NCBI GenBank assembly: GCA_947453195.1
Contig: CANGFO010000001.1
Coordinates: 124,001-188,000 of the forward strand
DNA length: 64,000 bases
Reading direction: 5' to 3'
Origin: Flavobacteriaceae bacterium
GTDB lineage: Bacteria; Bacteroidota; Bacteroidia; Flavobacteriales; Flavobacteriaceae
In this document: piece by piece, positions 49,861 to 59,625 of the stretch
How positions within the stretch are numbered: the stretch's first letter is position 1
Layout: each line of letters starts with the position of its first letter
Made by a program: the position numbers and the translations under genes
Notes under the pieces: generated by a model
The model's input: the letters and a program-made list of their open reading frames with translations, nothing else
Told to the model about the DNA's origin: nothing
Databases searched by the model: none

Positions 49861-51494
49861 TATTGTAATATTTTATTGTATTCAATAGGGTTTGCCAATA
49901 TAGAAGTAGCTCTTGCAATTTCAACATTATTTTTCAAGTAATATTGATACAACCCTTCTTTGTATTGGTATCTTTTTATGATTTCTTCAAGAATTAATTT
50001 CTTAATTTCTTTTTGATTTTTATCTAATAACGCTTCTTCACTTTTTTGTAAAGCGGCCATTAATTGATCGTATTGAAGTTGAATGGAATCGTCAATTTTT
50101 TCCTTTTTAGCTTTTTCCAAAGTTGTTTTCAAAGCCAATTCGGTTTCGGTATCAAAACTAATCTTTTCTTTTTTCAAGAACACTTTAAAATCAGTAAAGT
50201 CGGCGTCGGTGAAATTCGGAATAGTTGTTCCTAAATTTGGATTTTTATAATAATAGTGCGTCACATAGTTAAAGATGGCATCGTTTTTTTGCAATACTTC
50301 TGCTATGGTGCTTGTTTTGGTTTCGGCAAGTTCAACGTCAGGCTGAATTCCTCCACCATCATAAACGGTTCTACCCTTTTTGGTTTTAAACGCGTTGTAT
50401 TTTGAAGCATCAGTTCTCACGGCTTTTCCATCAGCATCTTTATGCCAATAATCCAATGCTTGAATACATCTTCCGGCCGGAGTGTAATAACGCGAAATGG
50501 TAACTTTTACTTGAGTCCCGTAGGTCATGTCAATTGGTCGTTGCACCAATCCTTTTCCAAAACTTCGACTTCCTAATACCACTGCTCGATCTAAATCTTG
50601 TAGGGCTCCAGATACAATTTCTGAGGCCGATGCACTTTTTCCATTTACAATTACTACAAGCGGAATATCCAAATCAATTGGCTCGTTAGTCGTTTTATAG
50701 GTGTTGTTGTATTTGGTGTTTTTTGATTTTGTAGTTACAATTATTTCGCCTTTAGGCACAAATAAATTACACACATTTACGGCCTCATTCAATAAACCTC
50801 CCGGATTTCCTCGAAGGTCTAATATGATTTTTTCGGCACCCTCTTCTTTAAGTTTTTGTAAAGCCTCTTTCGTTTCTTGAGTGGTTTTTCTGTTGAATGC
50901 GGTTAACGCAATATAACCTGTTTTTTCATCTATTTTAGCAAAGAAAGGCACTGCTTTTATTTCTACTTCATCCAATACAATTTGGGTAGAAAGCGTTTTT
51001 CCTTGACGGATGTATTTAACTTCTACTTTAGTGTTTTTTGCCCCTTTTAGCAATTGTGAAGCATCGTCTTTAAAATCAGAAAGCAGCACATCTCCAATTT
51101 GAAAAATAGCATCTCCTGCCTTGAGTCCGGCTTTATCTGCAGGAAACCCTTTGTAAGGCTCTTTTATGATTAACTTGTCTTCTTTTCTAGTAATCATAGC
51201 GCCTATTCCAGTATATTCTCCGGTGTTGTTGATTTTAAATTTTACTACATCTTGTTCGTTAAAATAATTGGTATATGGATCTAATTCAGCAAGCATGCTT
51301 TTAATAGCTTTATCCATTAGCTCCGCCGGATTTACCTCATCAACATAGTTTTGATTTACGGTTTTAAAAAGGGTGGTAAAGATTTCAATTTGTTTGGCTA
51401 TTTCAAAAAAATCATCTTTAAAACTCGCAGCAACAAATAAAAAACCTGATGCTAGAACCGGAATAATATATCTTTTTTTAAAGTATGTAAACAT
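49860..51494 (-). CDS. S41 family C-terminal processing protease
   Basis: The 544-residue protein has an N-terminal signal/anchor (about 12-23), a helical region, a PDZ domain at about 90-165 (GIGAMITRKEDKLIIKEP, PADKAGLKAGDAI), and an S41 protease domain with ILDLRGNPGGLLNEAV, the catalytic Ser near residue 289 in GKSASASEIV and the catalytic Lys near 313 in SFGKGLVQ. The C-terminal 120 residues are helical. It would cleave proteins at their C-terminus in the periplasm. It follows rnpA in the same direction. Confidence 0.92.
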   Translation of the reverse strand: MFTYFKKRYIIPVLASGFLFVAASFKDDFFEIAKQIEIFTTLFKTVNQNYVDEVNPAELMDKAIKSMLAELDPYTNYFNEQDVVKFKINNTGEYTGIGAMITRKEDKLIIKEPYKGFPADKAGLKAGDAIFQIGDVLLSDFKDDASQLLKGAKNTKVEVKYIRQGKTLSTQIVLDEVEIKAVPFFAKIDEKTGYIALTAFNRKTTQETKEALQKLKEEGAEKIILDLRGNPGGLLNEAVNVCNLFVPKGEIIVTTKSKNTKYNNTYKTTNEPIDLDIPLVVIVNGKSASASEIVSGALQDLDRAVVLGSRSFGKGLVQRPIDMTYGTQVKVTISRYYTPAGRCIQALDYWHKDADGKAVRTDASKYNAFKTKKGRTVYDGGGIQPDVELAETKTSTIAEVLQKNDAIFNYVTHYYYKNPNLGTTIPNFTDADFTDFKVFLKKEKISFDTETELALKTTLEKAKKEKIDDSIQLQYDQLMAALQKSEEALLDKNQKEIKKLILEEIIKRYQYKEGLYQYYLKNNVEIARATSILANPIEYNKILQ

Positions 51495-51521
51495 GTTATT
51501 TTTTTCTAGGTTTGGTTAAAA

Positions 51522-51911
51522 CTAAGGCTTTAAATTTTTTTCAACACCCCATTTTTCAAATAATTGTACTGTTTTTTCTTCAATTTCCCGATAAGACAAA
51601 ACATCTTTAGTTTGATAAAAAAACATAAATGCGTAAGGTTTGTCAATATTTTCGTGCAATAAATGCTTGTTTAATCGATAGCATTCCCGCAAAACGCGTT
51701 TCAAATAATTTCTATCGGATGCATTTTTAAAATATTTTTTAGAAACCGAAACTCCAAATACTACTTTCTCATTCAACCCTTCAGTAGGCGCATAAACCAA
51801 CCGTAAAGGATATTTAGAAACTGATTTCCCTTCAGAGAATAGCAAATCAATTGTCTTTCTACTCTTTAATTTCTCGTTTTTTAAATAAGTAAAATCTTTA
51901 TTTTCGACCAA
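51522..51911 (-). CDS. rnpA: Ribonuclease P protein component
   Basis: The basic protein subunit of RNase P, which matures tRNA 5' ends. The 129-residue protein holds the family motif ASDRNYLKRVLRECYRLNKH near residue 65 (normally RNxxKRxxRE) preceded by VVFGVSVSKKYFKNA. Translation starts at TTG (51911), 2 nt after the stop of the upstream gene; no ATG is close enough, and the N-terminus FTYLKNEKLKS fits the family. rpmH and dnaA, its usual neighbours, are not beside it. Confidence 0.9.
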   Translation of the reverse strand: MVENKDFTYLKNEKLKSRKTIDLLFSEGKSVSKYPLRLVYAPTEGLNEKVVFGVSVSKKYFKNASDRNYLKRVLRECYRLNKHLLHENIDKPYAFMFFYQTKDVLSYREIEEKTVQLFEKWGVEKNLKP

Positions 51912-51913
51912 AA

Positions 51914-52327
51914 TTATTTTGTGTTGTAAATGTTGTAAACCATTTTCAAATCGTTGTAGTTGATATAAAACTGCATTCGATTATCTTCTTTTTTTCTTGT
52001 TACAATAAGAATAACGCATTTTTCACCTTCATTATCGGTGCAATTAAAACCCAAGGTATCATCATTTTCATTGGATACTTTTTCAAGATAGGAATCAATT
52101 TTATACAACTGCATTTCTTTTGAATTTACAATAAATCGATCCTTATTTCCGTCAAGCGTAATAATTATGTCTGCCTTTTGAAAATCTGACCATTTTGTCC
52201 AAGCTCCTTTTTCGTTTTTATCCATAACGCTCATGCTACTGGTTTTAAAACGATATACTTGTGCAATAGTTTTTTGAAAACCAAAGCATAAAAAGAAAAA
52301 AAGTATTAAATATCTTAAAGATTTCAT
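51914..52327 (-). CDS. Secreted protein of unknown function upstream of rnpA
   Basis: A 137-residue protein with a signal peptide (MKSLRYLILFFFLCFGFQ, cleavage near TIAQ) and then a small beta-rich domain with YRFKTSSMSVMDKNEKGAWTKW, LDGNKDRFIVNSKEMQLYKID and FNCTDNEGEKCVILI. I do not recognise a named family. It is the first gene of an apparent operon with rnpA, the S41 protease and the OmpA protein. Confidence 0.55.
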   Translation of the reverse strand: MKSLRYLILFFFLCFGFQKTIAQVYRFKTSSMSVMDKNEKGAWTKWSDFQKADIIITLDGNKDRFIVNSKEMQLYKIDSYLEKVSNENDDTLGFNCTDNEGEKCVILIVTRKKEDNRMQFYINYNDLKMVYNIYNTK

Positions 52328-52374
52328 GATGAAAATATTATTGGATGTAAAACTACAAATTCTATTCTAAAAAT

Positions 52375-52398
52375 AAAGCGTTCCCTTATGAACGCTTT
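52375..52398 (-). terminator. Intrinsic terminator after the M1 peptidase gene
   Basis: AAAGCGTTC-CCTTAT-GAACGCTTT forms a 9-bp stem; on the minus strand it is followed by ATTTTT. It lies 5 bp past the stop codon of the M1 peptidase gene. Confidence 0.8.
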
Positions 52399-52403
52399 TT
52401 GAA

Positions 52404-54296
52404 TTATTTTATTTCAAAACTATTGTTCTCCGGCTTCACATCGGCCATAAGGCCACTTGGATCAATAGTGATTTTTTTTATTTTATCTTTTGATTTTGAT
52501 ATGCCAAACGAATAATTTGGATTACCCCAAGCCCAATCGTTCAAGACAGTTCTTGCAATTTCGGGTGTTGGATTTTCTTTTTCAAAACTCATCATCCGTA
52601 ACGGAATGTAAAAACTTTCTTTGCTTCCATCTGTAAATTCCACCAATACATCTATCGGCATAGGGGTTCTTCCGATGCGTTCTAAAGATATTTTTGTTGC
52701 AGTTGCACCTAAATAATTTCCGTCACTTTCTACAACCTCTTTAATACCATAATCAATTGTATTCAAAGTTTTGGCCCAATCGGTTAAATACCAATCTAGA
52801 TTTGCACCCGAAACTCTTTCCGCTGTTCGTTTAATGTCATTTGGAGTTGGGTGTTTAAACTTAAAATCAGCATAATAGCGTTTCAAAGTTTTCATCAAAT
52901 TTTCTTTCCCAATGAGGTATTGTAATTGCGCTAAAAAAACCTCCCCTTTGCTGTAAGACGCAATGCTATAACTTCTATTTTCATCATACCGATCTCCGTG
53001 TGTAGTAAGTGGATTTTCTTTTCCTGAATTAGCTAAATTGATATAACTTTTAATTGCTCCTGCAAATGGGTTTGCCGTTTTAGTAGCGGCCAATTCATTC
53101 AACCCTAAATCCTCTATAAAGGAAGTAAACCCTTCATCCATCCATGGGTTTTTACTTTCGTTGGAAGCTAAAATATGTTGGAACCAAGAATGTCCCATTT
53201 CATGTGCAATCACGCCAACCAAGCCATCAAATGTTCCTTCGCCCAAAATTAAAGTACACATAGCGTATTCCATTCCGCCATCTCCTCCCTGAATTACAGA
53301 ATATTGGTTGTAAGGATATTTACCAACTATTGTGTTATAATATTCCATCAATTGCACTGTTTTTGGCTGAGCCTGTTTCCAGTTTTCAATAATTTTCGCA
53401 TTGTTTTTATAGATGAAATGCAGCGTAGTTCCAAAGTTGGTAGACACCACATCGTGAAGATAATTTTTATCAGCAGCCCAAGTAAAATCGTGCACATTGG
53501 GAGCAATAAAACGCCAAGTTAACGTTTTTTGTTTTTTAGGAACGGTTACTACAACATCTTTATCTTGGTAGTTGAAACCAACTTCGTTGCCGTTTTGTAA
53601 ATAGCCCGTTCCACCCAAAAGATAATTTTTATCAATGGTGATTTTTACATCGAAATTTCCCCAAACGCCATGAAATTCTCTTGCAATATAAGGATCGGCA
53701 TGCCATCCTTCAAAGTCAAATTCGGCCATTTTTGGATACCATTGCGCCATAGAAAGCGCTACGCCTTCTTTATTATTTCTTCCTGATCTACGAATTTGAA
53801 CCGGAACTTGACCTTCAAAATCTAAAGTAAAAGTGGTTGATTTTCCTGGAAGAATAGGATTAGCAAGTGTAACTTCAAGGATCGTTTCTACTTCTTTTGC
53901 AACAGCATATTCGCCATCTTGCTTAAAATTTGAAACGTGTAAATACCCAATTTCATTGGGTTGTAATTTGGCAATTCTACTTTCTTTTATTTCCTTATCG
54001 CCTACTTTGGTTTTAGTAACCATTCGCCCATCAGGGTCTTTTATGGTTTGCAAACGCAGGTCCATTTCGCTTCCAGGTTGAAAGGCATTGTTGTACAAAT
54101 GATAAAAAACACGACGCAAAGTATCCGACGAATTGTTGGTGTAAACCAATTCCTGTGTTCCTTTGTATTGGTAGGTTTTTACATCCATGGAAACAGCCAT
54201 TTTGTAATCAACATGTTGTTGCCAATAGCCTTTACTTTGAGCAAATAATCCCGAAGTAGTTATTCCGATAAATAATAATAATAGAATTTTTTTCAT
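52404..54296 (-). CDS. M1 family zinc metallopeptidase (aminopeptidase-like)
   Basis: A 630-residue secreted protein with a signal peptide (MKKILLLLFIGITTSGLFAQ). The zinc site HEMGH at 365-369 is followed 18 residues later by Glu388 in WMDEGF, exactly the HExxH-x18-E spacing of M1 enzymes. QGGDGGMEYAM near 336-346 corresponds to the GxMEN exopeptidase loop but reads GMEYA rather than GAMEN, as in the broader M1 group. It would remove N-terminal residues from peptides in the periplasm. It has terminators on both sides, so it is a single unit. Confidence 0.9.
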   Translation of the reverse strand: MKKILLLLFIGITTSGLFAQSKGYWQQHVDYKMAVSMDVKTYQYKGTQELVYTNNSSDTLRRVFYHLYNNAFQPGSEMDLRLQTIKDPDGRMVTKTKVGDKEIKESRIAKLQPNEIGYLHVSNFKQDGEYAVAKEVETILEVTLANPILPGKSTTFTLDFEGQVPVQIRRSGRNNKEGVALSMAQWYPKMAEFDFEGWHADPYIAREFHGVWGNFDVKITIDKNYLLGGTGYLQNGNEVGFNYQDKDVVVTVPKKQKTLTWRFIAPNVHDFTWAADKNYLHDVVSTNFGTTLHFIYKNNAKIIENWKQAQPKTVQLMEYYNTIVGKYPYNQYSVIQGGDGGMEYAMCTLILGEGTFDGLVGVIAHEMGHSWFQHILASNESKNPWMDEGFTSFIEDLGLNELAATKTANPFAGAIKSYINLANSGKENPLTTHGDRYDENRSYSIASYSKGEVFLAQLQYLIGKENLMKTLKRYYADFKFKHPTPNDIKRTAERVSGANLDWYLTDWAKTLNTIDYGIKEVVESDGNYLGATATKISLERIGRTPMPIDVLVEFTDGSKESFYIPLRMMSFEKENPTPEIARTVLNDWAWGNPNYSFGISKSKDKIKKITIDPSGLMADVKPENNSFEIK

Positions 54297-54309
54297 GATA
54301 TTAAATGAA

Positions 54310-54335
54310 AAAAGGAAGGGGTTAGCCTTCCTTTT
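54310..54335 (-). terminator. Intrinsic terminator between the S8 and M1 peptidase genes
   Basis: AAAAGGAAGG pairs with CCTTCCTTTT over a perfect 10-bp stem with a 6-nt loop; on the minus strand a run of T follows. It sits 9 bp after the S8 gene. Confidence 0.85.
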
Positions 54336-54343
54336 AAAATGAA

Positions 54344-55933
54344 TTAGTTTTTAAGTTTCTTAACCTTTATTTGTTTAGATAAAAGTTCTGCCATTTGCAT
54401 TGCATTATAGGCATTAACAATTTTTCCAGAAACACAAGTGCTTGAAAACGGAATTTCTTTTTTAGTCTCGTCTACAACAACTGTTTCAGAAATTGGTGTT
54501 CCAGAATCCATCAAGATGTGTTTCACTTGAGAAGCAGTTAGTTGGGGATAATATGAACGGATTAATGCTGCAACACCTGCTGCGTTTGGAGACGCCATAG
54601 AAGTTCCTTGTTCGTATTTGTATTTATTATTTGGTACTGTTGCATAAATCTCAACTCCAGGAGCAAATACATCTACATTTTTGGATCCATAGTTAGAAAA
54701 GTCGGCAACAATTTCAGTTCCATATTTGTTATTTAATGCCCCAATTGTAATTAAATTATCACTAATTTCTTTTCCATTAACTTCATCAGTTGGGAAATTT
54801 GGCTGCGAATCTACATCTTTTGAATCATTTCCAGCAGCATGAACAATTAACACATCTTTGCTAGCGGCATATTTTATAGCTTCCCAAACCCATTCTTTGT
54901 GAGGAGAATAGTCTTTCCCGAAACTTCCGTTGATTACCTTAGCGCCATTGTCTACTGCATATCGAATAGCTAGAGCAATATCTTTATCGTACTCATCTCC
55001 ATTTGGAACTGCACGAACCGCCATGATCTCAACATTATTAGCAACTACACCATCACCTCCAATACCATTTGCACGAGCTTGTGCAATGATTCCTGCAACG
55101 TGCGTTCCGTGAAGCGCATCTTCTACATCTGGACCTTTTACATTTCCATTTCCGTAGTGCGTATTCTTCATGTCATCTGGATTATCGCCCACTTTTCTAC
55201 CATTAAATTCTACATTCAAATTGTAATTTAATTGGTCATACACATAGTCTACATACGAATTGATTTCGTCTTGAAAACCTTCTCCTGCCTGTGCAGCAAT
55301 GCTCGACATAATCATTTTGCTTCTTGATAAGCTAGTCTCTGTTGTAACAATACTTTTAAGTTCTGCGACAGTGTATTTGTCTTTTTTCAAATAGGCTTGA
55401 ATTTCTTTATTTGCTTTAGAAATCATATCTACTTGCGGCTTTTGTCTAGATATTTCAGTTGTTTTTTTATCTAATTCTGCTTTGGCAGCTTTATAAGTTT
55501 CCGAACCATCATCACCCTTTTTTACTATACGAGTTAATTCTAGGTTTTCATTTGTAGCTTCTCCAAGAAAGTTCCATCCGTGCACATCGTCTACAAACCC
55601 ATTTTTGTCGTCATCAATATTGTTTCCTGGAATTTCTTTAGAATTTGTCCAAATTTTTCCTTTTAAATCTTCGTGATCAATATCCAACCCCGAATCAATT
55701 ACTCCAACAATAATTTTTGTAGCTTTTTTGTTTTTCAATAATTCTGAATACACTTTATCAACGCTCATTCCAGGGATAGAGTCTTTCTTTAAGTCGAGGT
55801 GACTCCAGCGTTGTTTTTGAATTTCGGTTAACTCTGATTTTTTTGCAACAAATGTGCTTTTTTCTTGAGCCGTTGCAGCTGAAACAGCTAAAATTGCTAT
55901 TGCAGAGAAATAAAATGGATTAAATAGTTTCAT
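54344..55933 (-). CDS. S8 family subtilisin-like serine peptidase
   Basis: A 529-residue secreted protease with a signal peptide (cleavage near ATAQ, residue 23). The catalytic triad is Asp80 in VGVIDSGLD, His275 in HGTHVAG and Ser444 in GTSMASPNAAG, with the oxyanion Asn368 in HAAGNDS. The Asp-His spacing of 195 residues is much larger than in subtilisin because of a helical insertion at about 115-265. There is no C-terminal sorting domain. It probably degrades proteins in the periplasm or outside the cell. Confidence 0.92.
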   Translation of the reverse strand: MKLFNPFYFSAIAILAVSAATAQEKSTFVAKKSELTEIQKQRWSHLDLKKDSIPGMSVDKVYSELLKNKKATKIIVGVIDSGLDIDHEDLKGKIWTNSKEIPGNNIDDDKNGFVDDVHGWNFLGEATNENLELTRIVKKGDDGSETYKAAKAELDKKTTEISRQKPQVDMISKANKEIQAYLKKDKYTVAELKSIVTTETSLSRSKMIMSSIAAQAGEGFQDEINSYVDYVYDQLNYNLNVEFNGRKVGDNPDDMKNTHYGNGNVKGPDVEDALHGTHVAGIIAQARANGIGGDGVVANNVEIMAVRAVPNGDEYDKDIALAIRYAVDNGAKVINGSFGKDYSPHKEWVWEAIKYAASKDVLIVHAAGNDSKDVDSQPNFPTDEVNGKEISDNLITIGALNNKYGTEIVADFSNYGSKNVDVFAPGVEIYATVPNNKYKYEQGTSMASPNAAGVAALIRSYYPQLTASQVKHILMDSGTPISETVVVDETKKEIPFSSTCVSGKIVNAYNAMQMAELLSKQIKVKKLKN

Positions 55934-56002
55934 ATTGTTTGATTAATTTGATAATTGCGATAAAAATATTGTCTTTTACTAAAATTTCCGAAAGGATTAA
56001 CA

Positions 56003-56863
56003 CTAAATTAAGATGTCGGCACAGGCGAATATTTCTTTTACACGGACTCCTTTTTCGGTTTTTTCAACCGTTATGATTTCGTTGTGGGCGTCGTGCTCCA
56101 AAAACAAATAATAGTTTTTTTCTGCAGCATCTAGTAAAAACTTTGATTTTTCGGGCATGGTTAGCAACGGTCTCGTGTCGTACCCCATCACATATGGAAT
56201 TGGCACATGGCCCGCTGTTGGTAACAAATCGGCAGGGAAACAAATTGTTTTTCCTTGGTATTGAATGTAGGGCACCATCATTTTTTCGGTGTGTCCATCA
56301 ACTAAATAAATTCCGAAGCCCAATTCTGATTTTTCAATAAAGTCGCTTCCAGATTTTGTAATAAAATTAAGATGCCCGCTTTCTTGCATCGGGATGATAT
56401 TTTCGACTAAAAATGATGCTTTTTCTCTTGGATTAGGTTTCGTTGCCCATTCCCAATGGTCTTCATTGGTCCAGTATTTTGCATTTTTAAAAGCTACTTC
56501 GTAACCAGTTTTGTCTTTGTTCCAATTTACACTTCCACCACAGTGATCAAAATGCAAATGCGTCATAAAAACATCGGTTATATCGTCACGATGAAAGCCA
56601 TATTTTGCCAAAGATTTATCTAAGGAATGCGATCCCCAAAGCGAATAATACCCAAAAAACTTCTCCGATTGCTTGTTGCCCATTCCCGTATCTATTAGAA
56701 TTAAACGGTTTCCATCTTCAATTAGCAAGCACCTTGCGGCAATATCAATTAGATTATTTTCATCTGCAGGATTGGTTTTGTTCCAAATTGTTTTGGGCAC
56801 TACACCAAACATTGCTCCGCCATCTAGCTTAAAATTTCCGGCTTCAATAGGGTAAAGTTTCAT
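56003..56863 (-). CDS. MBL-fold metallo-hydrolase
   Basis: A 286-residue protein with the metallo-beta-lactamase motif THLHFDHCGG, that is His102, His104, Asp106 and His107, the standard HxHxDH dinuclear metal site. Upstream is IDTGMGN and downstream are DGHTEKMMV and EHDAH, giving the remaining ligands. There is no signal peptide, so it should be cytoplasmic. The family includes lactonases and quorum-quenching enzymes as well as many unknown hydrolases, and the substrate cannot be read from the sequence. Confidence 0.85.
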   Translation of the reverse strand: MKLYPIEAGNFKLDGGAMFGVVPKTIWNKTNPADENNLIDIAARCLLIEDGNRLILIDTGMGNKQSEKFFGYYSLWGSHSLDKSLAKYGFHRDDITDVFMTHLHFDHCGGSVNWNKDKTGYEVAFKNAKYWTNEDHWEWATKPNPREKASFLVENIIPMQESGHLNFITKSGSDFIEKSELGFGIYLVDGHTEKMMVPYIQYQGKTICFPADLLPTAGHVPIPYVMGYDTRPLLTMPEKSKFLLDAAEKNYYLFLEHDAHNEIITVEKTEKGVRVKEIFACADILI

Positions 56864-56965
56864 GTTTTATTGAATTTTAAGTGTGCAATTTAGAAATAAG
56901 TTCGCTTAATTTGATGTAATAATCAATTTTTTCTATAGAAATATTCGTTATAAAAATGTTATAGG

Positions 56966-56998
56966 TTGTGGAAAAAAAGGATAATTGTAGTAACTTTG
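56966..56998 (+). promoter_or_regulatory. SUF operon promoter (TTG-N22-TAnnTTTG)
   Basis: TTG at 56966-56968 and TAacTTTG at 56991-56998 are separated by 22 bp, a good Bacteroidota promoter. The leader to sufA is about 65 nt and holds no recognisable iron-responsive or riboswitch structure. An ATG at 57066 followed by TTA TGA makes a two-codon frame that overlaps the sufA start. Confidence 0.7.
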
Positions 56999-57070
56999 TC
57001 CTTTATTTAGACAAAATCAAAATAAGCAAGTTGATTATGTTGCTTAAAGAGAAATAAAAACAACAATGTT

Positions 57071-57400
57071 ATGATAAAAGTTTCAGATACTGCAAGTAAA
57101 AGAATTTTTTCGATGATGCAGGAAGACGGATTTGATCCAACCAAAGATTTTGTTCGAGTTGGCGTAAAAAGCGGCGGCTGCTCTGGGCTATCTTATGAAT
57201 TAAAATTCGACAAAGAAACACACGAAAACGACAAAGTTTTTGAAGATAACCAAGTAAAAATTGTGGTTGAAAAGAAATCATTTTTGTATCTAGCCGGAAC
57301 TATTTTAGAATTTTCAGGTGGATTAAACGGAAAAGGTTTTGTGTTTAATAATCCGAACGCGAGCAGAACTTGTGGTTGCGGGGAGTCTTTCTCACTTTAG
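57071..57400 (+). CDS. sufA: Iron-sulfur cluster assembly A-type carrier (SufA/IscA)
   Basis: A 109-residue A-type carrier that receives and passes on Fe-S clusters. The three cluster-ligand cysteines are present: Cys37 in [11 protein letters not shown] and Cys101/Cys103 in the CGCGESF end. It is first in the SUF operon, 8 nt before the sufB ATG, and has its own promoter. Confidence 0.95.
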   Translation: MIKVSDTASKRIFSMMQEDGFDPTKDFVRVGVKSGGCSGLSYELKFDKETHENDKVFEDNQVKIVVEKKSFLYLAGTILEFSGGLNGKGFVFNNPNASRTCGCGESFSL

Positions 57401-57408
57401 AAAAAAAT

Positions 57409-58857
57409 ATGTCAAAATATACCGAAGAAGACTTAAAAGTCGAATTAGAAAATAAAGAATACGAATATGGATTCTATACCGAATTGGATTCGGAGACCTT
57501 CCCTATTGGATTAAACGAAGATATTGTTCGTGCAATTTCTAAAAAGAAAGAAGAACCTCAATGGATGACCGATTGGCGTATTGAAGCTTTTCGCGCTTGG
57601 GAGCAAATGACCGAGCCAGAATGGGCAAATGTGAATTATGAAAAACCAAATTTTCAAGCCATTTCTTATTATTCGGCACCTAAAAAAGCAGATCCAAATA
57701 AAACACTTGATGATGTAGATCCCGAGCTTTTAGCGATGTACAAAAAGCTAGGAATTTCGCTTGATGAACAAAAGAAAATGAACAATATCGCGATGGATAT
57801 TGTTGTAGATTCGGTTTCGGTAGCTACCACTTTCAAGAAAACTTTAGCCGAAAAAGGAATCATTTTTATGAGTATTTCTGAAGCAATTAGAGAATATCCA
57901 GAGTTGGTTCAAAAATATTTAGGAACGGTTGTTCCGCAAAAAGACAACTATTATGCGGCCTTAAACTCGGCTGTTTTTTCTGACGGGAGCTTCTGTTATA
58001 TCCCAAAAGGCGTAAGATGCCCAATGGAATTATCTACTTATTTCCGAATCAATCAAGCAGGAACAGGACAATTTGAAAGAACCCTTTTAGTTGCCGACGA
58101 AGGAAGTTATGTTTCGTATCTTGAAGGATGTACGGCACCAAGTAGAGATGAAAACCAACTGCATGCAGCGGTGGTTGAATTGATCGCGTTAGATGATGCC
58201 GAAATTAAATATTCAACGGTTCAAAACTGGTATCCAGGGAACAAAGAAGGAAAAGGTGGGGTTTATAATTTTGTTACTAAAAGAGGTTTGTGTGAAAAAA
58301 ATGCGAAGATTTCTTGGACGCAAGTTGAAACTGGCTCTGCTGTAACCTGGAAATATCCGTCATGTGTGTTAAAGGGCGATAATTCAATTGGCGAATTTTA
58401 CTCGATTGCAGTGACCAATAATCACCAGCAAGCCGACACCGGAACGAAGATGATTCACTTGGGTAAAAACACCCGATCAACCATTATATCTAAAGGAATT
58501 TCTGCCGGAAAATCACAAAATAGTTATAGAGGATTGGTTCGAATTAGTGCCAATGCTGAAAACGCACGTAATTTTTCTCAATGTGATTCGCTATTAATGG
58601 GCAACAATTGTGGTGCACATACTTTTCCATATATCGAAAGTAAAAATGCTTCCGCAAAAATTGAACACGAGGCGACCACTTCAAAAATTGGAGAAGACCA
58701 AGTTTTTTATTGCAATCAACGCGGAATTCCAACAGAGAAAGCCATTGCATTAATTGTAAACGGATTTAGTAAAGAAGTATTGAATAAATTACCAATGGAA
58801 TTTGCAGTAGAAGCACAAAAATTATTAGAAATTTCATTAGAAGGGTCTGTAGGATAA
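57409..58857 (+). CDS. sufB: SUF system Fe-S cluster assembly protein SufB
   Basis: The scaffold subunit of the SufBC2D complex, on which nascent clusters form. The protein of 482 residues starts [55 protein letters not shown] and [19 protein letters not shown] are SufB signatures. An in-frame start 13 codons upstream overlaps sufA and lacks homology, so the ATG at 57409 is used. sufC follows after 17 nt. Confidence 0.97.
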   Translation: MSKYTEEDLKVELENKEYEYGFYTELDSETFPIGLNEDIVRAISKKKEEPQWMTDWRIEAFRAWEQMTEPEWANVNYEKPNFQAISYYSAPKKADPNKTLDDVDPELLAMYKKLGISLDEQKKMNNIAMDIVVDSVSVATTFKKTLAEKGIIFMSISEAIREYPELVQKYLGTVVPQKDNYYAALNSAVFSDGSFCYIPKGVRCPMELSTYFRINQAGTGQFERTLLVADEGSYVSYLEGCTAPSRDENQLHAAVVELIALDDAEIKYSTVQNWYPGNKEGKGGVYNFVTKRGLCEKNAKISWTQVETGSAVTWKYPSCVLKGDNSIGEFYSIAVTNNHQQADTGTKMIHLGKNTRSTIISKGISAGKSQNSYRGLVRISANAENARNFSQCDSLLMGNNCGAHTFPYIESKNASAKIEHEATTSKIGEDQVFYCNQRGIPTEKAIALIVNGFSKEVLNKLPMEFAVEAQKLLEISLEGSVG

Positions 58858-58874
58858 ACAAAAATTAAAAACAA

Positions 58875-59624
58875 ATGTTATCAATCAAAAATTTACACGC
58901 TTCAGTAGAAGATAAAGAAATATTAAAAGGGATTAACCTTCAAATCAATGCAGGTGAAGTACATGCGATTATGGGACCAAATGGTGCAGGAAAAAGTACG
59001 CTTTCATCTATTATTGCTGGAAATGAAAATTATGAAGTTTCAGATGGAACAATACTTTTAGAAGGAGAAGACATTTCTGAATTAGCTCCTGAAGAAAGAG
59101 CGCATAAAGGAGTTTTCTTGTCGTTTCAATATCCAGTAGAAATCCCTGGCGTTTCGGTTACTAATTTTATTAAGACTGCGATTAACGAAAAGAGAAAAGC
59201 CAACGGACAAGAAGAAATGCCAGCCAACGAAATGTTGAAGTTAATTCGTGAAAAATCAGAATTGTTAGAAATGGATAGAAAGTTTTTATCACGTTCGTTA
59301 AACGAAGGTTTTTCGGGTGGAGAAAAGAAACGTAACGAAATCTTTCAAATGGCTATGTTAGAGCCAAAAATCGCAATTCTAGACGAAACAGATTCAGGTT
59401 TGGATATTGATGCGCTTCGTATCGTTGCCAATGGCGTAAACAAATTGAAAAACGAAAACAACGCAGTGTTAGTAATCACACACTACCAACGTTTGTTAGA
59501 TTATATCATTCCAGATTTCGTGCACGTTTTAATGGACGGGAAAATTGTAAAATCGGGCGGAAAAGAATTGGCTTACGAACTAGAGGAAAAAGGATACGAT
59601 TGGATTAAAAACGAGTTGGTATAA
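58875..59624 (+). CDS. sufC: SUF system ATPase SufC
   Basis: The ABC-type ATPase that drives the SufBCD complex. Walker [10 protein letters not shown] is at residues 34-42; the ABC signature lies in [14 protein letters not shown], where FSGGEKKR is the SufC form; Walker B is [11 protein letters not shown] with the SufC-specific [18 protein letters not shown] follows. The length of 249 is standard. sufD starts 1 nt after its stop. Confidence 0.97.
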   Translation: MLSIKNLHASVEDKEILKGINLQINAGEVHAIMGPNGAGKSTLSSIIAGNENYEVSDGTILLEGEDISELAPEERAHKGVFLSFQYPVEIPGVSVTNFIKTAINEKRKANGQEEMPANEMLKLIREKSELLEMDRKFLSRSLNEGFSGGEKKRNEIFQMAMLEPKIAILDETDSGLDIDALRIVANGVNKLKNENNAVLVITHYQRLLDYIIPDFVHVLMDGKIVKSGGKELAYELEEKGYDWIKNELV

Positions 59625-59625
59625 C

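Noticed and set aside
51522..51911. rnpA as a marker for the replication origin at this place
   Set aside because: rpmH and dnaA are not beside it, the surrounding gap is minimal and no DnaA-type boxes are visible; the gap at 25 kb fits an origin better.
56864..57070. Possible riboswitch or Fe-responsive leader before sufA
   Set aside because: Only a promoter and an unstructured AT-rich leader are visible; no stable hairpin or known aptamer pattern.
57370..57408. Upstream start of sufB overlapping sufA
   Set aside because: The added residues are read out of frame from the sufA end and have no family support.
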